Of a stretch of DNA of 64,000 nucleotides, positions 19,571 through 31,602 are shown piece by piece; within the stretch, counting starts at the first letter, position 1, and each line of letters opens with the position of its first letter. Under the pieces are notes generated by a model that worked only from the letters and a program-made list of their open reading frames with translations, was not told the DNA's origin and searched no databases. Source of the stretch: Monarcha castaneiventris obscurior (Eukaryota > Chordata > Aves > Passeriformes > Monarchidae). The DNA lies in NCBI GenBank assembly GCA_026261815.1, contig JAMPIT010000174.1, positions 5,270,001 to 5,334,000 of the forward strand. Reading direction: 5' to 3'. A program made the position numbers and the translations under genes.

Positions 19571-22500
19571 GTCAGTTGTCCAGCTGTGGGCTGTTTTGTG
19601 CAAGAACCATAATTTAAATTAGCCAAGAAAACATGAAAATGCATCATCATTCTTTTTTTTTCTTTTTTTATTTCTAAATACTTCCAGGTGACAGGAACAA
19701 AGCACTTAGATAATGGCACACTATTATAATAACAAAGCAACAGATTTTATAATTAATTAAACAGATATTTATAATTAATTAAAAGTACCAAAGGAAGGAT
19801 TAGAATCTAAAACATGAGCTGAGATGCTGTTTGCAGCAGCTGGATGTGGTACACTGCTCCTCTCCTAGCATGAGACCCTCAGAGTGTGCTGGGGTATGGA
19901 TTGCAAGTGCCCCTCTGAGCTGCACTCTAGGAGGGGGAAATTAAATATGTTTTCAGACACAATTAAAAATAACAAATGTTTATCCTTCTTAAGGATCCTT
20001 ATTAGACTGTAGAACACTAATCTCCAGCCTCCCCCAAAGCTTACTGTTGAAAGCAAATTATTTTGAGAGCATTTTTAATGTAACAATTTTACAACTTGCT
20101 GAAATCTTTACCTCTGTTTTAGCAAGGTTGGTGGCTTGAGATTGACCAATAGACCTCAGCCATGAAAGAAGGCTTGCATACAGTTTAAACTAGACAACTA
20201 GCAAAAGCATTCCAAAGAGAGCAACAGCCTTGAGCTGGCTTCAATCTACACATTCCTTGTCAGCAACTGGGAACATCCCCCATTGTGACAGTGAGCATAT
20301 TTTAGAGACTGGTAATGGGAAATCACTTTCATACTTCAATTGAACTGTGGCAATTTCTATGTTTTGGTAAATGTAATTAATATTTGTGTTATGTTTTCAG
20401 TATATTTTATACCACTCTGCTAAATCAGAAATCCTATGTAATATCTTCAGATGGGTAACTTTGACATTAAGCCTTACACCCTTCACCCTTGACATATCCA
20501 AAAGAAGCCGCTCAGGGAGTATTGAACTCCAACATGTGTGTTTAATAATAAGACCATTCTGGTATTACATTGTTCATAAATTTACATGATTTTGAGTTCT
20601 GTCAGATAGTTTCTCATCAGAGAAACTTATTTAAGTAAACGCTAGCAGCAACAACAACTGGCAAGTCTAATTACACTTGACAGAGTACAAGACAATCTTT
20701 TTTCTTCCTACCAGATGCTTCCACTGCTGTGTGCTCCCTCATCTACTAATTCCTGCCCCCGGTAGAACTTATTAAGACACGCACCTGTCATTCGGTATAT
20801 CACAAATATCTGCCAAGACATGTAAAGTGTAGCAATGTGCAGCAGAAGTGCCAGTGCAAACAGCCTCCCTCTGTCACAGGAGACTAACTCCAGAAGTGAG
20901 GAATGACGTGGGATAGATGCTTGTCACCAAGGTGAGGGGATGGATCTGCAGGGGAGGCAGTCAGGGGTTTGCATCCAAAAGGTATCAGGGTACATGCGTG
21001 CCCACACACTGTAGGGCTGATGTGCTCCTGTGATCCCCACACAGTTGTGTCTGTGCCTTCACCGCTCGAGTGTTCTCGCAGACTCATGCTTGATTAGGTA
21101 GCAGAGGCAGACAGGATGATCTGATGACTGCTGTGGTATGATACCATGAGGTAAACTGGCTTGATGTTTCTGTTCCAGATAAATCACAGCATAACAATCT
21201 GTCAGCATGCACAGATATATTCTCACATTTTTCTTCATCCTTGTATGTATTTTTGTTTAATGTCACATTAGTTTGCCTTCAAAGTATAGAATAAACTGAC
21301 CTAATTTTTGCTGCCAGGCACAAGGAAGGCAGAGCAATAAAGGTGCTCTGTAGGGGAAAGAAACATATCATATTTCATAGATCCCGGAACAACATTCCTG
21401 ATGTGGAGCAAGATGATAAGAACAAGAAATGGCTGTACACTGATAAGGAGGTTGGTAGTGAAACCCTGCCAAGTTGAAATGTCACATCATTGGGAAAATG
21501 CCCAAGCAATGCCTTACCAGCTGACTGTGACATATTTTCCACTTGTCCCAGCTGCTATCTACTGCAAATGCCTACTAATGAATTCTGGGAAGCATTGAGA
21601 CATGCAGATCTATAGATCAAAGTTGCCCAAATTTGTTTGAGTTTGTGTAAATACAAATCCACCGTGATCTGTCTGGGTATGAGACACATGCTAGTGCTGA
21701 TGGAGAGGCAAAATTCCCTTACCTTTATTCCTTCTTCCTAATAAACCCACCCCAAACCATTCAATTTGCATTCAAAAGGCAAAAATTTAAATTGGAGTTT
21801 AGAGCATTATGGGCTGCTGTTTGTTCTGCTTTATACAGAATGAGAATTTGGGAAGTCTAGTTGAGCTATTTTGTGCTTTCTGGGGAAGGAGCATCAGTAC
21901 ATCCTCTTATTTATGCGCTGCAGGCAAAAATCAGGAGGTTCCTGATTGTTGTGAGAATTAACCCAGTCCGTGAGCTTGTTACAGAGAAACAACTGACCAA
22001 CAAGAAAACAAAATTAAAACAACTTACTTATAAAGTTTAGGAGAAATCTTGTAGTCTAGAAGATACATTTTTCGTATCTTCCCATCTCAAGAGCCAAGAG
22101 ATTTTATCATTACTAATCCAGATATTTTGAGCCAAGAATTAGCTGTAACATTTCAAAAATAGGTTTTATATGCTAGAAAATAATTCCTACTTTAAGGGTC
22201 AGATATTTCAAAGTCTTCTAGAATTGGGAGACTGGGAATTTTCCCTTTCAATTGGCATAAAGGTTTCTATTTCTAGCCATATCCAATATAACATATATGG
22301 GACATTAAAGCTCTGACATTTCCAGGCAAACAAAATTTGTCACTGTCATAGCACTGATTCCTACCTTTCCAATAGCTCACACAGGTGTCATTTTAGGAGA
22401 AACTCTGTGTCTGAAATGAAAAAGAGGAAATATTAGCTATATGGAATTGTTCCTATTTGGGGACTGTTGAAGTAAAAGCTAGGTGATCAGGTTTGAGAAG

Positions 22501-23560
22501 CAGATAAAGTGGTTGAAGGTGTATGACAAATTCAAATATAAGGTATCCCTGTAAGTCAACTCCCCATCCCAAAATGTGCCACTATGTATCATCTGTGAGA
22601 TCTGTGTGTGAGCTCTGTTGATTGAGTGTCGAGGGACTGGGAGAGGCAGCAAATACAAAACTCAGCAGAGGCCAATTGGTCTGCAGCAGTTGAGTGGTAG
22701 GTCCAGCTTCCCTGTGACCGTGTCCCTCCCCCAGGAAAGGAGCTCGTGTCCCCAGGGGCACTGAACTTGTGGGCTTCAGAACCACATTGAGCCAGTGCTT
22801 TGCCTGTCCCATCAGCATACCAGTCTCTGGGAACTCAGCAGAAAACCAGGCTGGGCTTTCACAAGACCCACGTTCTTCTTTCAGCCCCTTTGCTAATTTT
22901 TACTAATAGCCTTATCAGTCAGGAAGGGTTTGAGTAACCATTAACAGCTGTGCCAAAAGGGTCTCCCTAGGTCAGGACTGTGTGAGGATGGATGACACAA
23001 TCTCTGTCCCAAATCACACCCAAGACAGCTCAGTTACTGTATTGATTATTTGCTTACCCTGCTACTACCTGCTTCCACTGGGGAGGAAGAAAATACATAC
23101 GGGTTTTCTTACCATCGCCTGATGCAGATTCCCAGTGATAGACAGGGTGAAATGGGAGGATTTTTTTTTTGTGCTAGCTTTTGAGTGGTAAATGCATACA
23201 GAGTGCACCTAAGTTTTTAAATTTGGATAATTAAATTACTAAATTGCTATGATATCAGGAAAGTAAACATGTAGAAAGTGAGTATATAATATTTAAACAG
23301 TAATTTCCCCAGATTTTTGCACGTATAAATACAGCCCAGCCCCAACAGCCTTTACTTTATCTACATGAACATACTGCTTTTGATGATAATACACTCCCTA
23401 GTTTGTTCTTCCACTGGTTTACATTTCCTATAGCTAATTTTTCAAACGCGTAACAGCACTGTAGTGCTTAGGCAATTATTTCCAACGTCTGGGCATATTT
23501 ATCAAGTGGAATCAAGTATTGATCCACTGTAGAGAAGGTCTCAGCATTCCTTCATATTTT

Positions 23561-23576
23561 CCAGCTGGCCAGCTGG
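23561..23576. promoter_or_regulatory. 16-bp palindrome with two CAGCTG E-boxes
   Basis: CCAGCTGGCCAGCTGG is a perfect palindrome made of two identical 8-bp palindromes. It places CAGCTG E-boxes at 23562-23567 and 23570-23575, less than one helical turn apart. Class II bHLH factors such as myogenic or neurogenic proteins recognise CAGCTG. Occupancy is unknown. Confidence 0.3.
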
Positions 23577-26500
23577 AGGGGAAGTTCATTTTTATCAGTG
23601 AATTGAAAGCTGGGCTTGTGTTCCCATTTTTAGACAAAATTCATCAGGCTCTGTGGTTGCAGGTTTGTAACAAAACTCAGTCAGACTGCCTGCTTTTCAC
23701 AACTGCTGCCATTGATTTATTTGGCTGTTCTGTCTCAAATTTGGCACATCATGTTTTTATCATGCTAAGATCAAAAGAGTTAGTGTGAAAGGAGATAACT
23801 GCTTTGTATGACAAAGATTATTTTAAGATTCTAAGACTAAGTACTTAATACATTTTCTGTTCATTTCTTTTTTAGCTGCATGTCAGCTAATTCAGTCAGA
23901 ACAAATTTCTGTCACCTAAACATCTCTTGCCAGGAGAATCCTGCTACTTTCAGGGATGAAGATTTCCTTCCCAGCATGATTCACAGGCCCAGCATCATAC
24001 CAGTACTAATGACCAGCGCTTCCTATGCTCTTCAGCCTTTGCTGCTGAGGTCCTTATTGCCAAAGGCTTTTAAAGAATTGTGAATTCTAAAGAATTGTGA
24101 CTTGTGTCACTCTAATACAGAAAATGTGTGTTAGTATCTCTCCTTTATAGATGAAAGACACAAAAGTGGAGGGAAAAAGGAAATTTACCCACTGCCTTAC
24201 TAGATAACCTGTGGGGAAGCTGTAAGTCTGTCTCCTGGTCTCCTTACTCTGTGTCTTAACCATAGATCCATCATTACCATGTATTTCAAGGATATATTCA
24301 TACTATTACTACTGCTGCTAACACCACTGTTTCAGCAGATGCGCTGTTTCACTGATAGAGGAAAGCATTCTATCTCCAATTTTTCTCCTTCTGTCTTCTA
24401 TGTTGCAATGCAAAGGACTTTACGGGTGAAAAAACTAAGAAGAGGTGTAACAAACTCATTGGGCCTTTCACAAGGACAAACTTGCATTTCTGTAATGTGC
24501 ATTCCATGTGATAATTCTTCACATATTTTCACTGAGAAGCCTCCTGTGCATCAGACTATTTGCAGGAATGGAGCGTAAAACGCATTAACACAGAGAATTC
24601 ACGGAAAACGGATGTTTTTATACTGATTTCCTCATATTTGTTGTTTGTTTTGTGCATATGTAATGCCATGTTAAGAGCTGGGGGAGCTCATAAGAAGCCT
24701 CAACAGGGCAGCTCCCAGCTGGGAAGTGTCTCTCAGCCACAGAGTGGGTGGTGAGCCAGGTCCTCAGTGCCTCTTGGGCACTTCCCCTCGTGGCAGTAAA
24801 AGGGCTGTGCTGCCACCACTCAGCCTTGGTCAAGGTGCATGGAGTCCCCTTGCAGACAACTTACCATATCCACTCAATTACCTAATATTTAAGCAACAGA
24901 GTCATCCTTTTTGACCAGTAAATATCTGGCTATACCTGGAGGGGCAGCGTGTTGCACAGGAGCAGTGGTGAGTGCTGCTCCAGAAGCACAGCAGCAGCAA
25001 GGAGGGCAGCCAGACTGGTCACAGCTGGAGGGACTGCCTAAACCAAAAGCTAGAAATACACTGTGAGCCACTTCTCTATTCTCCATCCATTACCTTATCA
25101 CGTGATGTGTCCGGTTTGCTTTTAAATCATTTCAGAGATGTGACTTCTAACACTTTTTCTAGGGAAGCTATTTCACAGTCGATTACACGTCCTTGTTAAA
25201 ATTTTGGCTGGATAGTCAACTCAAATCTCCATTTGCTCACTTTCTTACCTTTATTTGCAATTATACCCCTGAGAAGTGCTCTAAACAGTTTCCTAATGCC
25301 TCCTTGTTTGTATCTTTCAAGCACATGTAAACACTTACAACAGTTTTGGACACCATGTAAGGCATCTTAAAATCTTTAGCTCGTAGGTTCTTTCTCCACG
25401 GATCATCCCCTCTAGCCCTTATGTTAGGCATTTTATCCTTCCTAAAGTTCTTTATAATTAGTCATCATCTTCCTAGGAAGGCTGGTGCCCAGGCCTGCAT
25501 GCAAGCTGTAATTTGTACAACAAAGATTTCATATTCATAATGCTTCTAGGCTGCACATAGTTTTAAATTATGCTCAGTGTCCTACTTTCACCAGTAATTG
25601 TATCTCTTTTTTCCTAACCTTATACAGAAAGAGAAGTGAGCAGCTTTTCAGTTTAATTAGATTGGTTTCTGACAGACTAAATGCGCAATGCTGTAATGAA
25701 CTGCAAGTTTAAAAGATTTTCCTGGGGTGTATAGAACTGCAAAGAAAAATACACATATTTTGCTTGTAAAATAGCAGCAATGCTGTTAGGGATAATAAAA
25801 TATTTTCCTCCCTTTCTTTTCTTAAAGCACACAACTGCTTTAGGAACATGTGTTTGTCATCCTCATTCCTAAAATAGACTACACATAAATATATTCCTAG
25901 TACCATCCAGATATTTTTCATGACTACGTGACAGTCAGATGTCACAGACAAGATGCTCTCTGTTGGGATTCAGAACATTTGGTGTCACTGCATGGTAGGA
26001 GTTCTCTCTGCATAACAAAATGAGTAAGGTCTCTATAGAAGCTACTTTAATGTTTTGGTAGAAAAATTCTTTCTGGGAATCAATAAGTGACACTTTTTAT
26101 TGGAAAAAATAAATGTTCATGATTTTATACCAAAACCTGATTTCAGTTTCTTTATAGGCCTATGTGAGAAGCTGTATGAAAATCTTGGGCATTGTGGTAA
26201 AAATGAGCACACCAATACCCTATGGACTTCAGTATGGTTTAGAGCAGTCAGGATGAAAATAACCTGGGATGATTCTATGTAATTATTAATTAGAACAACA
26301 ATCATGAATATGTAGAACCTTACTGTTATTAATAATAATAATTTGGACTAAATTATGCAAAACCTGAAGTTAGAACGTGAGTTCTAAACAATACAAGATC
26401 ATTTTCATATACCTGTCATAGGATCACCTGGACTCTCCAATTTTTCTCAAAAAAGGGGAGCTGTTTTTCTCTTCAGGTGAGCAACCTTTTTGAAGTGCTC

Positions 26501-28539
26501 TAAGCACAGCTGGTATCATATCCACTTTCTACCTTCATTCAGTACAGTGAGATAAAAAATATGAACAAGCATGTGAGGAAAAAGTATATGAAAACCAAAG
26601 ATGATATCTATTTATGAATAGCATGGCAGAACACAACTTTTGAAATACATCACTTTATTACCTTTTCCTACTGTACTTTCACTTGAGGGTATTTCCACCT
26701 CTGACTTTTTCAGTAAAATTTTACTCTCCTTAATATTTATTTCCTGGCATCTAGTTTTCATCTAGCTGCTGACTGAGACTCCAAAATCTAAATCACTGCC
26801 TGCAAACTCCAGCTCACTTAGAGCTACAGATCTGTGTTAGTAGTGTTCCTTCTTTCACCCAAGCTCTTCTCCATTGGAATGCACCAGGTCAGGGCACCCA
26901 GGAGGGCTGAAGTTTGCTTCAGCAGTCCCTTAGACCAGCCATGTGCTGCACAATGGGAGCTGGATGCAGGTCATCTTGTGATCTGAGCTGAGACAGTGAA
27001 TGGGGACTGCAGTTCCAGGAGATGGTCTGATTAAAGCACATAAGCCTTTCATCAATGTTTGAATCCTTGTTTTTAGATTACAGTGCACTAGGCTGCTGTG
27101 GAAAGCATCTGGACAGCAGAGACCCAAGCTTCTCTAAGGCAGAATATAAAGACGAGTTTAAAGAGGAAAAGAAGAATTCCTTTGTTTCTATTCTCTCAAA
27201 TGGATAAAAATAGCCTTTAATTTTTATTTTCTTTTACTTTAATTTTTTTTGAAAGGAGAGGGGAAAAATATTGACATGGGACCATAACTCATAAGACAAA
27301 GAAGAGCTACACAGAGGCCATGTCTTCAAGATTTTTTACTAAAAAAACCCAGCGACAACTGTCCCCTTTGCATGACTGCCCCACATGGGTCATACCTGCA
27401 TACAAACTGCCAGAACCTCAACATGAGAAGACAAACACCTGAATGGGCCTCTTCTGAATGGGGTTTACCTGGAAGCCTTTTTCTGGGTGTTTGAGTACTT
27501 TTGAATGCCAAAAGAAACTTATTAATGAGAATCATCCTCAATATATAGCAACCATAGATAGAAAGCTTCGAGCAACTTCTGATATAGCGCTGGCAGCAAC
27601 AGCAGTGCAATGCCACCATTTTTCCTAAGTGATGCAGTGTGAGGCAGGATTCTGGTGGTCCTTGGCAAGGTCTGGTGTTCCTCGGTGCTTGGGCTGGCTA
27701 ATTTGAATGGGATAAAAATTCAACCATTTTTACTGATCAAAGATACTGAAGTGTTTTTTCTTTATGTCATATTTGAGTGAATCTACTTTGGCAGAATTCC
27801 CTCTTCCTTGTGCTTTCTGTAAACTTTCCAATTGTTAAATCTGATGCAGGTGTTCACAGACAGTACATTTCAATGCCAGTTTTGTTTTATATCAGGTTTT
27901 ATATCTTACTCAACAGTATCGAACTCAAAAGCCTTCTCAGAGTGCATGAAGCAACCTGATGACTATTATCCATCACATTTGCGGTGTCCATCTTTCTCCA
28001 GAGAAAGGTGCCTGTAGCCCAGCACATGACGCTGCTGCACACACAACGCATCCTCACCACTGCTGGGGTGTGCTGTGGCTGGCAGTAACAACTGCTGGGC
28101 AGGGCCCAGGGAATGGGTGTCCCTCCCCACCCATTGGGAAGAAGAAATTTTCTGTCAGCACCTCAACTCTTCATTTCCACTGAATCTTAGGTATTAGCTA
28201 CCAGCTGACAGCAACATTTTCATAAATAGACTTACACACTGGATGGACCAGAAAGAGTATTGTGGTCACCAGTGAAAAAATTCTTAAGGACAGTGCATCA
28301 GTTGCAACTCAAAACTGCCTGAAATGAACATTGAAAATGTTCAAACACTTAGAATAGAAGGAAATGTCCTCCTCTGAAAAGTCTGTGAGTGTTTGACTGC
28401 TTTCATTTTGTGGAAGGTTGGAATTAAGGCAACACGAATATTGTCTTAAGTTGGGGAAAAGGTGAACCTATAGGTGAGAACTAAGATGAAACTGCTCTAC
28501 TGTGAAGATTTTGTCTAATATGCAATTTGTATTCTTTTC

Positions 28540-28720
28540 ATTACTGCTTTCTTCCTAATCGTTACTGCAGAAAAATTAGCATTGGAGATAAGCCTCATAA
28601 TCCACTGAGATGGACACTCAGAAAATAATAAGCATTAATCCAGGAAATGAATAAGCCTGTAATTCATCATAATTTCTCAATTCTAGATTAAATTAAGGTT
28701 AGATTAAGAGGACTCTATAC
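28540..28720. promoter_or_regulatory. Candidate regulatory block with paired TAATCC sites
   Basis: TAATCC occurs at 28598-28603 and 28636-28641, 38 bases apart on the same strand, with TAATCG about 45 bases before. TAATCC is the bicoid-type homeodomain core used by OTX, PITX, GSC and CRX proteins. The block is repeat-free and rich in ATTA cores. Conservation was not tested. Confidence 0.25.
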
Positions 28721-30469
28721 TCTTAGTCTCCTCCCCTTACCCCCATTCTTTTTTTCCCTTCTTAGTTTTCATTAAAATCACTTCTATTTCCCTTTAAAAA
28801 CTTCAGGTTGTGTTTAGCAAAGTGGATGCTTTGTTTATAGGACTCCTCATGTAACCTGGAACCACCAGGAGCTCTCCTGTAATTTGTTCTGGTAGTGGGA
28901 CTGTGCATTTTAATTTGAATACTTTACTGGTCTTCCTCCACTTCTGAGACGTGCTTTCATAGACACTTACTGCAGATATGGAGACAAAAAAAAAAAATTT
29001 AAAAAAATTCCTAAGAGTGTTGTCTCTTTATCTATTTTTTTTTTTTTTTGATTCAAACTTGCTACCAGGCTTCTAAGAGTCCTTGAAATATTCTACGTTT
29101 GAGTTCCAGTGTTTAACACTGCCATGGTTCACACACATGCACAGAAACACTGATGCTGTTGCTGTTTGGCAAGTGGGCAGTTCCCCATCGGTGAGCACAG
29201 CACTGCTCACTCTGAGACTGGTGTTCTTCCCACAGCAGTCCGTGGGAGGCTGGAGCTGCTAGCAAGGGCCAGATCTCATCAAACACACCATATATTTCAA
29301 ACACACACAGCATGCAAAGTTGCTGAGAGAAATCAACATCAGGGGATGTGCAATACCATACATTTTAATGTAAATTTACTCTTTCAATGAGTTTGTGGCA
29401 AACAAATCCAAAGTTGGGGTAGAACTAGATTGTGAGTAACCTTTCTCCTCCCAGCACCTAACATTAAGCTATCACGTATTTAAACAGCTCCTCCTTCTGG
29501 AACTGCAGTTGCTTGGGGAGATAGGTGCAAAAATGCTCGAGATAATGCTGTCAACACTGGTGAGCAGGGCTGCCCTGAGAAGGAGCAAAGTGCTGGAGTC
29601 GACAGTCCCTGTGAAGTCATGGACTGGAATAAAGCCTGCATAGTCCAAGCTGTGCTTTACTGGTAGCTTAACATCTTCAAAAAGTAATCTCTTCATGCTG
29701 CAGAAAGGTAGCAGCTGTGGGTTAAAGCACTGTCAGAGCCTGCAGAAGGGGTAGTGGTGTTCCCCAGGCAGAGAGAGCCAGACTGGGCAGACCCTGAGTA
29801 CCTGGAGTGTGGAGCAATCCGTGTCACTGACACCCAGCACAGCCGGTGGTGCGGCACAGCACAGGAAAATACTTCATAAGGCTTCGCCAGACTTCCTTCT
29901 CTGAATCCACCAGCCTGTGTGGAGCCCATCTTTGGCCTTAAGAATGTGACAGCCACTTGGTGTCGGAGGAAGAGCAAGGAAGCTGCTGTGGGTTTGGCCA
30001 TCCTCTGAGAAACCAGAGCTCTATGAAGTGTAAAATCTTCCTTACTTGGCCCTCTGCTGACTTGTTTACAGAGCATCACAGGAGTGTGGACCAGGTGTAG
30101 GGTAGCTGATGGTGCCTAGTCCAGTAGCCTTCGGACTCTTGTTGAGTAGAGAGTCTCTTCCCACTGTAGAGCTCTTGCCTTTCACCTCTGCTAAACCCTG
30201 ATGTGCCCTGTGCCCCCATGAGCTTGGCAGCAGCCTGCTGCGACTCCAGCTGTACTCTGCCCTGCAGGGGAACTACTGTGATTTAGAAAGCTGTGATTCC
30301 TGTGCTGGGTCTAACATGTGGCAAGGCAATAAAGTACTTCTCATTTTTGACATCCATGGGATTGTCTCACAGGTTCAGCCCCCTGCCTAACATGTCTTAA
30401 GTGCATGCAGACACAAACACCAGGAAAATAGCTTTCAGCTCAGCCTGGATCCTCTCCCCAGGAATATGA
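28721..30469. other. Intergenic DNA with A/T homopolymers, no gene seen
   Basis: A 12-base A run (28986-28997) and a 15-base T run (29035-29049) lie 37 bases apart. The GC-richer part at 29.5-30.3 kb has a 128-codon minus-strand frame (29693-30079) without recognisable features. Confidence 0.5.
28986..29049. repeat. Poly(A) and poly(T) tracts facing each other
   Basis: A12 at 28986-28997 and T15 at 29035-29049 are separated by 37 bases and could form a cruciform-like fold. They are likely to be slippage-prone and hard to sequence. Confidence 0.8.
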
Positions 30470-30640
30470 TAATCCTGATTAGCTGATGCTGTGGACAGAC
30501 TTGATTTACTTGTCAAACAAGCTCTGCCACTTAATGAAATGAACAAATCCACTTCCAACCTCAAAAGGGAGTTTAATTTGGTGTTTCTTTAAATTAAGCC
30601 TGCACTGCCTCAAACTTCTATTGAAGTGTCAGCAGGTATA
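30470..30640. promoter_or_regulatory. Candidate regulatory block starting with TAATCCTGATTA
   Basis: TAATCC at 30470-30475 is immediately followed by TGATTAG, giving two homeodomain-like cores in inverted orientation. Downstream lie TTAATTTGG and AAATTAAGCC. It is repeat-free and CNE-like in texture. This is inference only. Confidence 0.22.
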
Positions 30641-31069
30641 TTCCAAAAATTACATCTGTAGAAATTACTGCCTTCCCCTCCTGCTATTCTCTGTTCCTCC
30701 ATGTAGAATCTAATTCTGAAAAATAAAGTTATCTCCTAATAATGGTAATTTAATCTCTATTCTGAGACCTGACAATCTGAAGGGCTAGCTCTAACAGCCT
30801 GGGTGAAGTGATTACCACTTAGTGGTGTACCAAAACATGGGGCAGATCCAGACTTTGCCCAAATATTTTGCTCCAGGCTATTCACCAAAAGCAAAGTTTT
30901 GTGCTGTGGTACTGTTCAGTTTCAGAGCAAAAATCCTAGATATTTTTTTCATAGCTCTGTGAAAATTGGTTGCATAATTCACTGCATATCTCAAACCTGT
31001 CTTTATCTGAAGGCTCATGTCCACTTTCCAATTGTTCTTATGTTCACAACATCTTAATAATAATTACAA
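30641..31069. other. Intergenic DNA, no gene seen
   Basis: AT-rich spacer before the LTR at 31070. I see no supported features. Confidence 0.5.
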
Positions 31070-31602
31070 TGAATATCAGCCTCTGCCCCACACAACCACT
31101 TGCTCACTGCTCCTCCAGCAAGAAGGGGAGAGAATGGGAAGAGTAAAAGTGAGAAAACTTGTGGATTGTGATAAAGACAGTTTAATGGGACAGAAAAAGA
31201 AAAAAAATTGTAAAAGAATTCAAATATACAAAACAAGTCATGCTCGAGGCAATTGCTCATCACTTGTTGACTGATGCCCAGCCAGTTCCTCAGCAGTGGC
31301 CCCCAGCCAGCTTCCCCCAGCTTTACATGCTGAGCATAAAGCCACATGGTGTGGAGCACACCTTGGGCCCATTGGGGCAAACTGTCCCAGCTGTGTCATT
31401 TCACAACTCCTTGTGCCCCTCCATTCTTCCCACTGACAGGGCATGAGAAGATGAAAAGTTCTTGACTTGTATAAGCAATACTTAACAACAACTAAACCAT
31501 CAGTGTGTTATCAATATTAATTTCATACTAAAACCAAAACACGGCCCTGTACCAGCTACTAGCAAGAAAATGAGCTCTATCCCAGCCAAAAGCAAGCCAG
31601 CA
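31070..31602 (-). mobile_element. Endogenous retrovirus LTR, antisense, diverged
   Basis: The right end, 'GTACCAGCTACTAGCAAGAA' followed by AATGAGCTCTATCCCAGCCAAA, is the reverse complement of the characteristic start of an avian LTR (TGTGCTGGTTTTGGCTGGGATAGAG...). Near 31140-31200 'AGTGAGAAAACTTGTGGATT' and 'GATAAAGACAGTTTAATGGG' match the reverse complement of its poly(A)/U5 zone, which on the minus strand includes CATTAAACTGTCTTTATC. The outermost TGTC... end at the left is lost. No internal retroviral genes adjoin, so it is a solo or truncated LTR. Family identity is from memory of the consensus. Confidence 0.75.

Larger units (their letters stand above)
18731..28539. other. Intergenic DNA, largely AT-rich, no gene seen
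   Basis: Nearly 10 kb carry no transposon or exon that I can recognise. Small features inside are a 14-bp direct repeat (19537-19570), AATTAATTAAA repeats near 19750-19785, a double E-box palindrome at 23561-23576 and a TCCCAGCTGGGA palindrome at 24713-24724. The open frame at 23880-24083 follows a TTTTTTAG acceptor-like tract but has no recognisable protein sequence. Confidence 0.5.

Noticed and set aside
23880..24083. Open frame just after a TTTTTTAG acceptor-like tract, considered as an exon
   Set aside because: The ATG frame does not resemble any protein I recognise, and no matching downstream donor or partner exon is seen.
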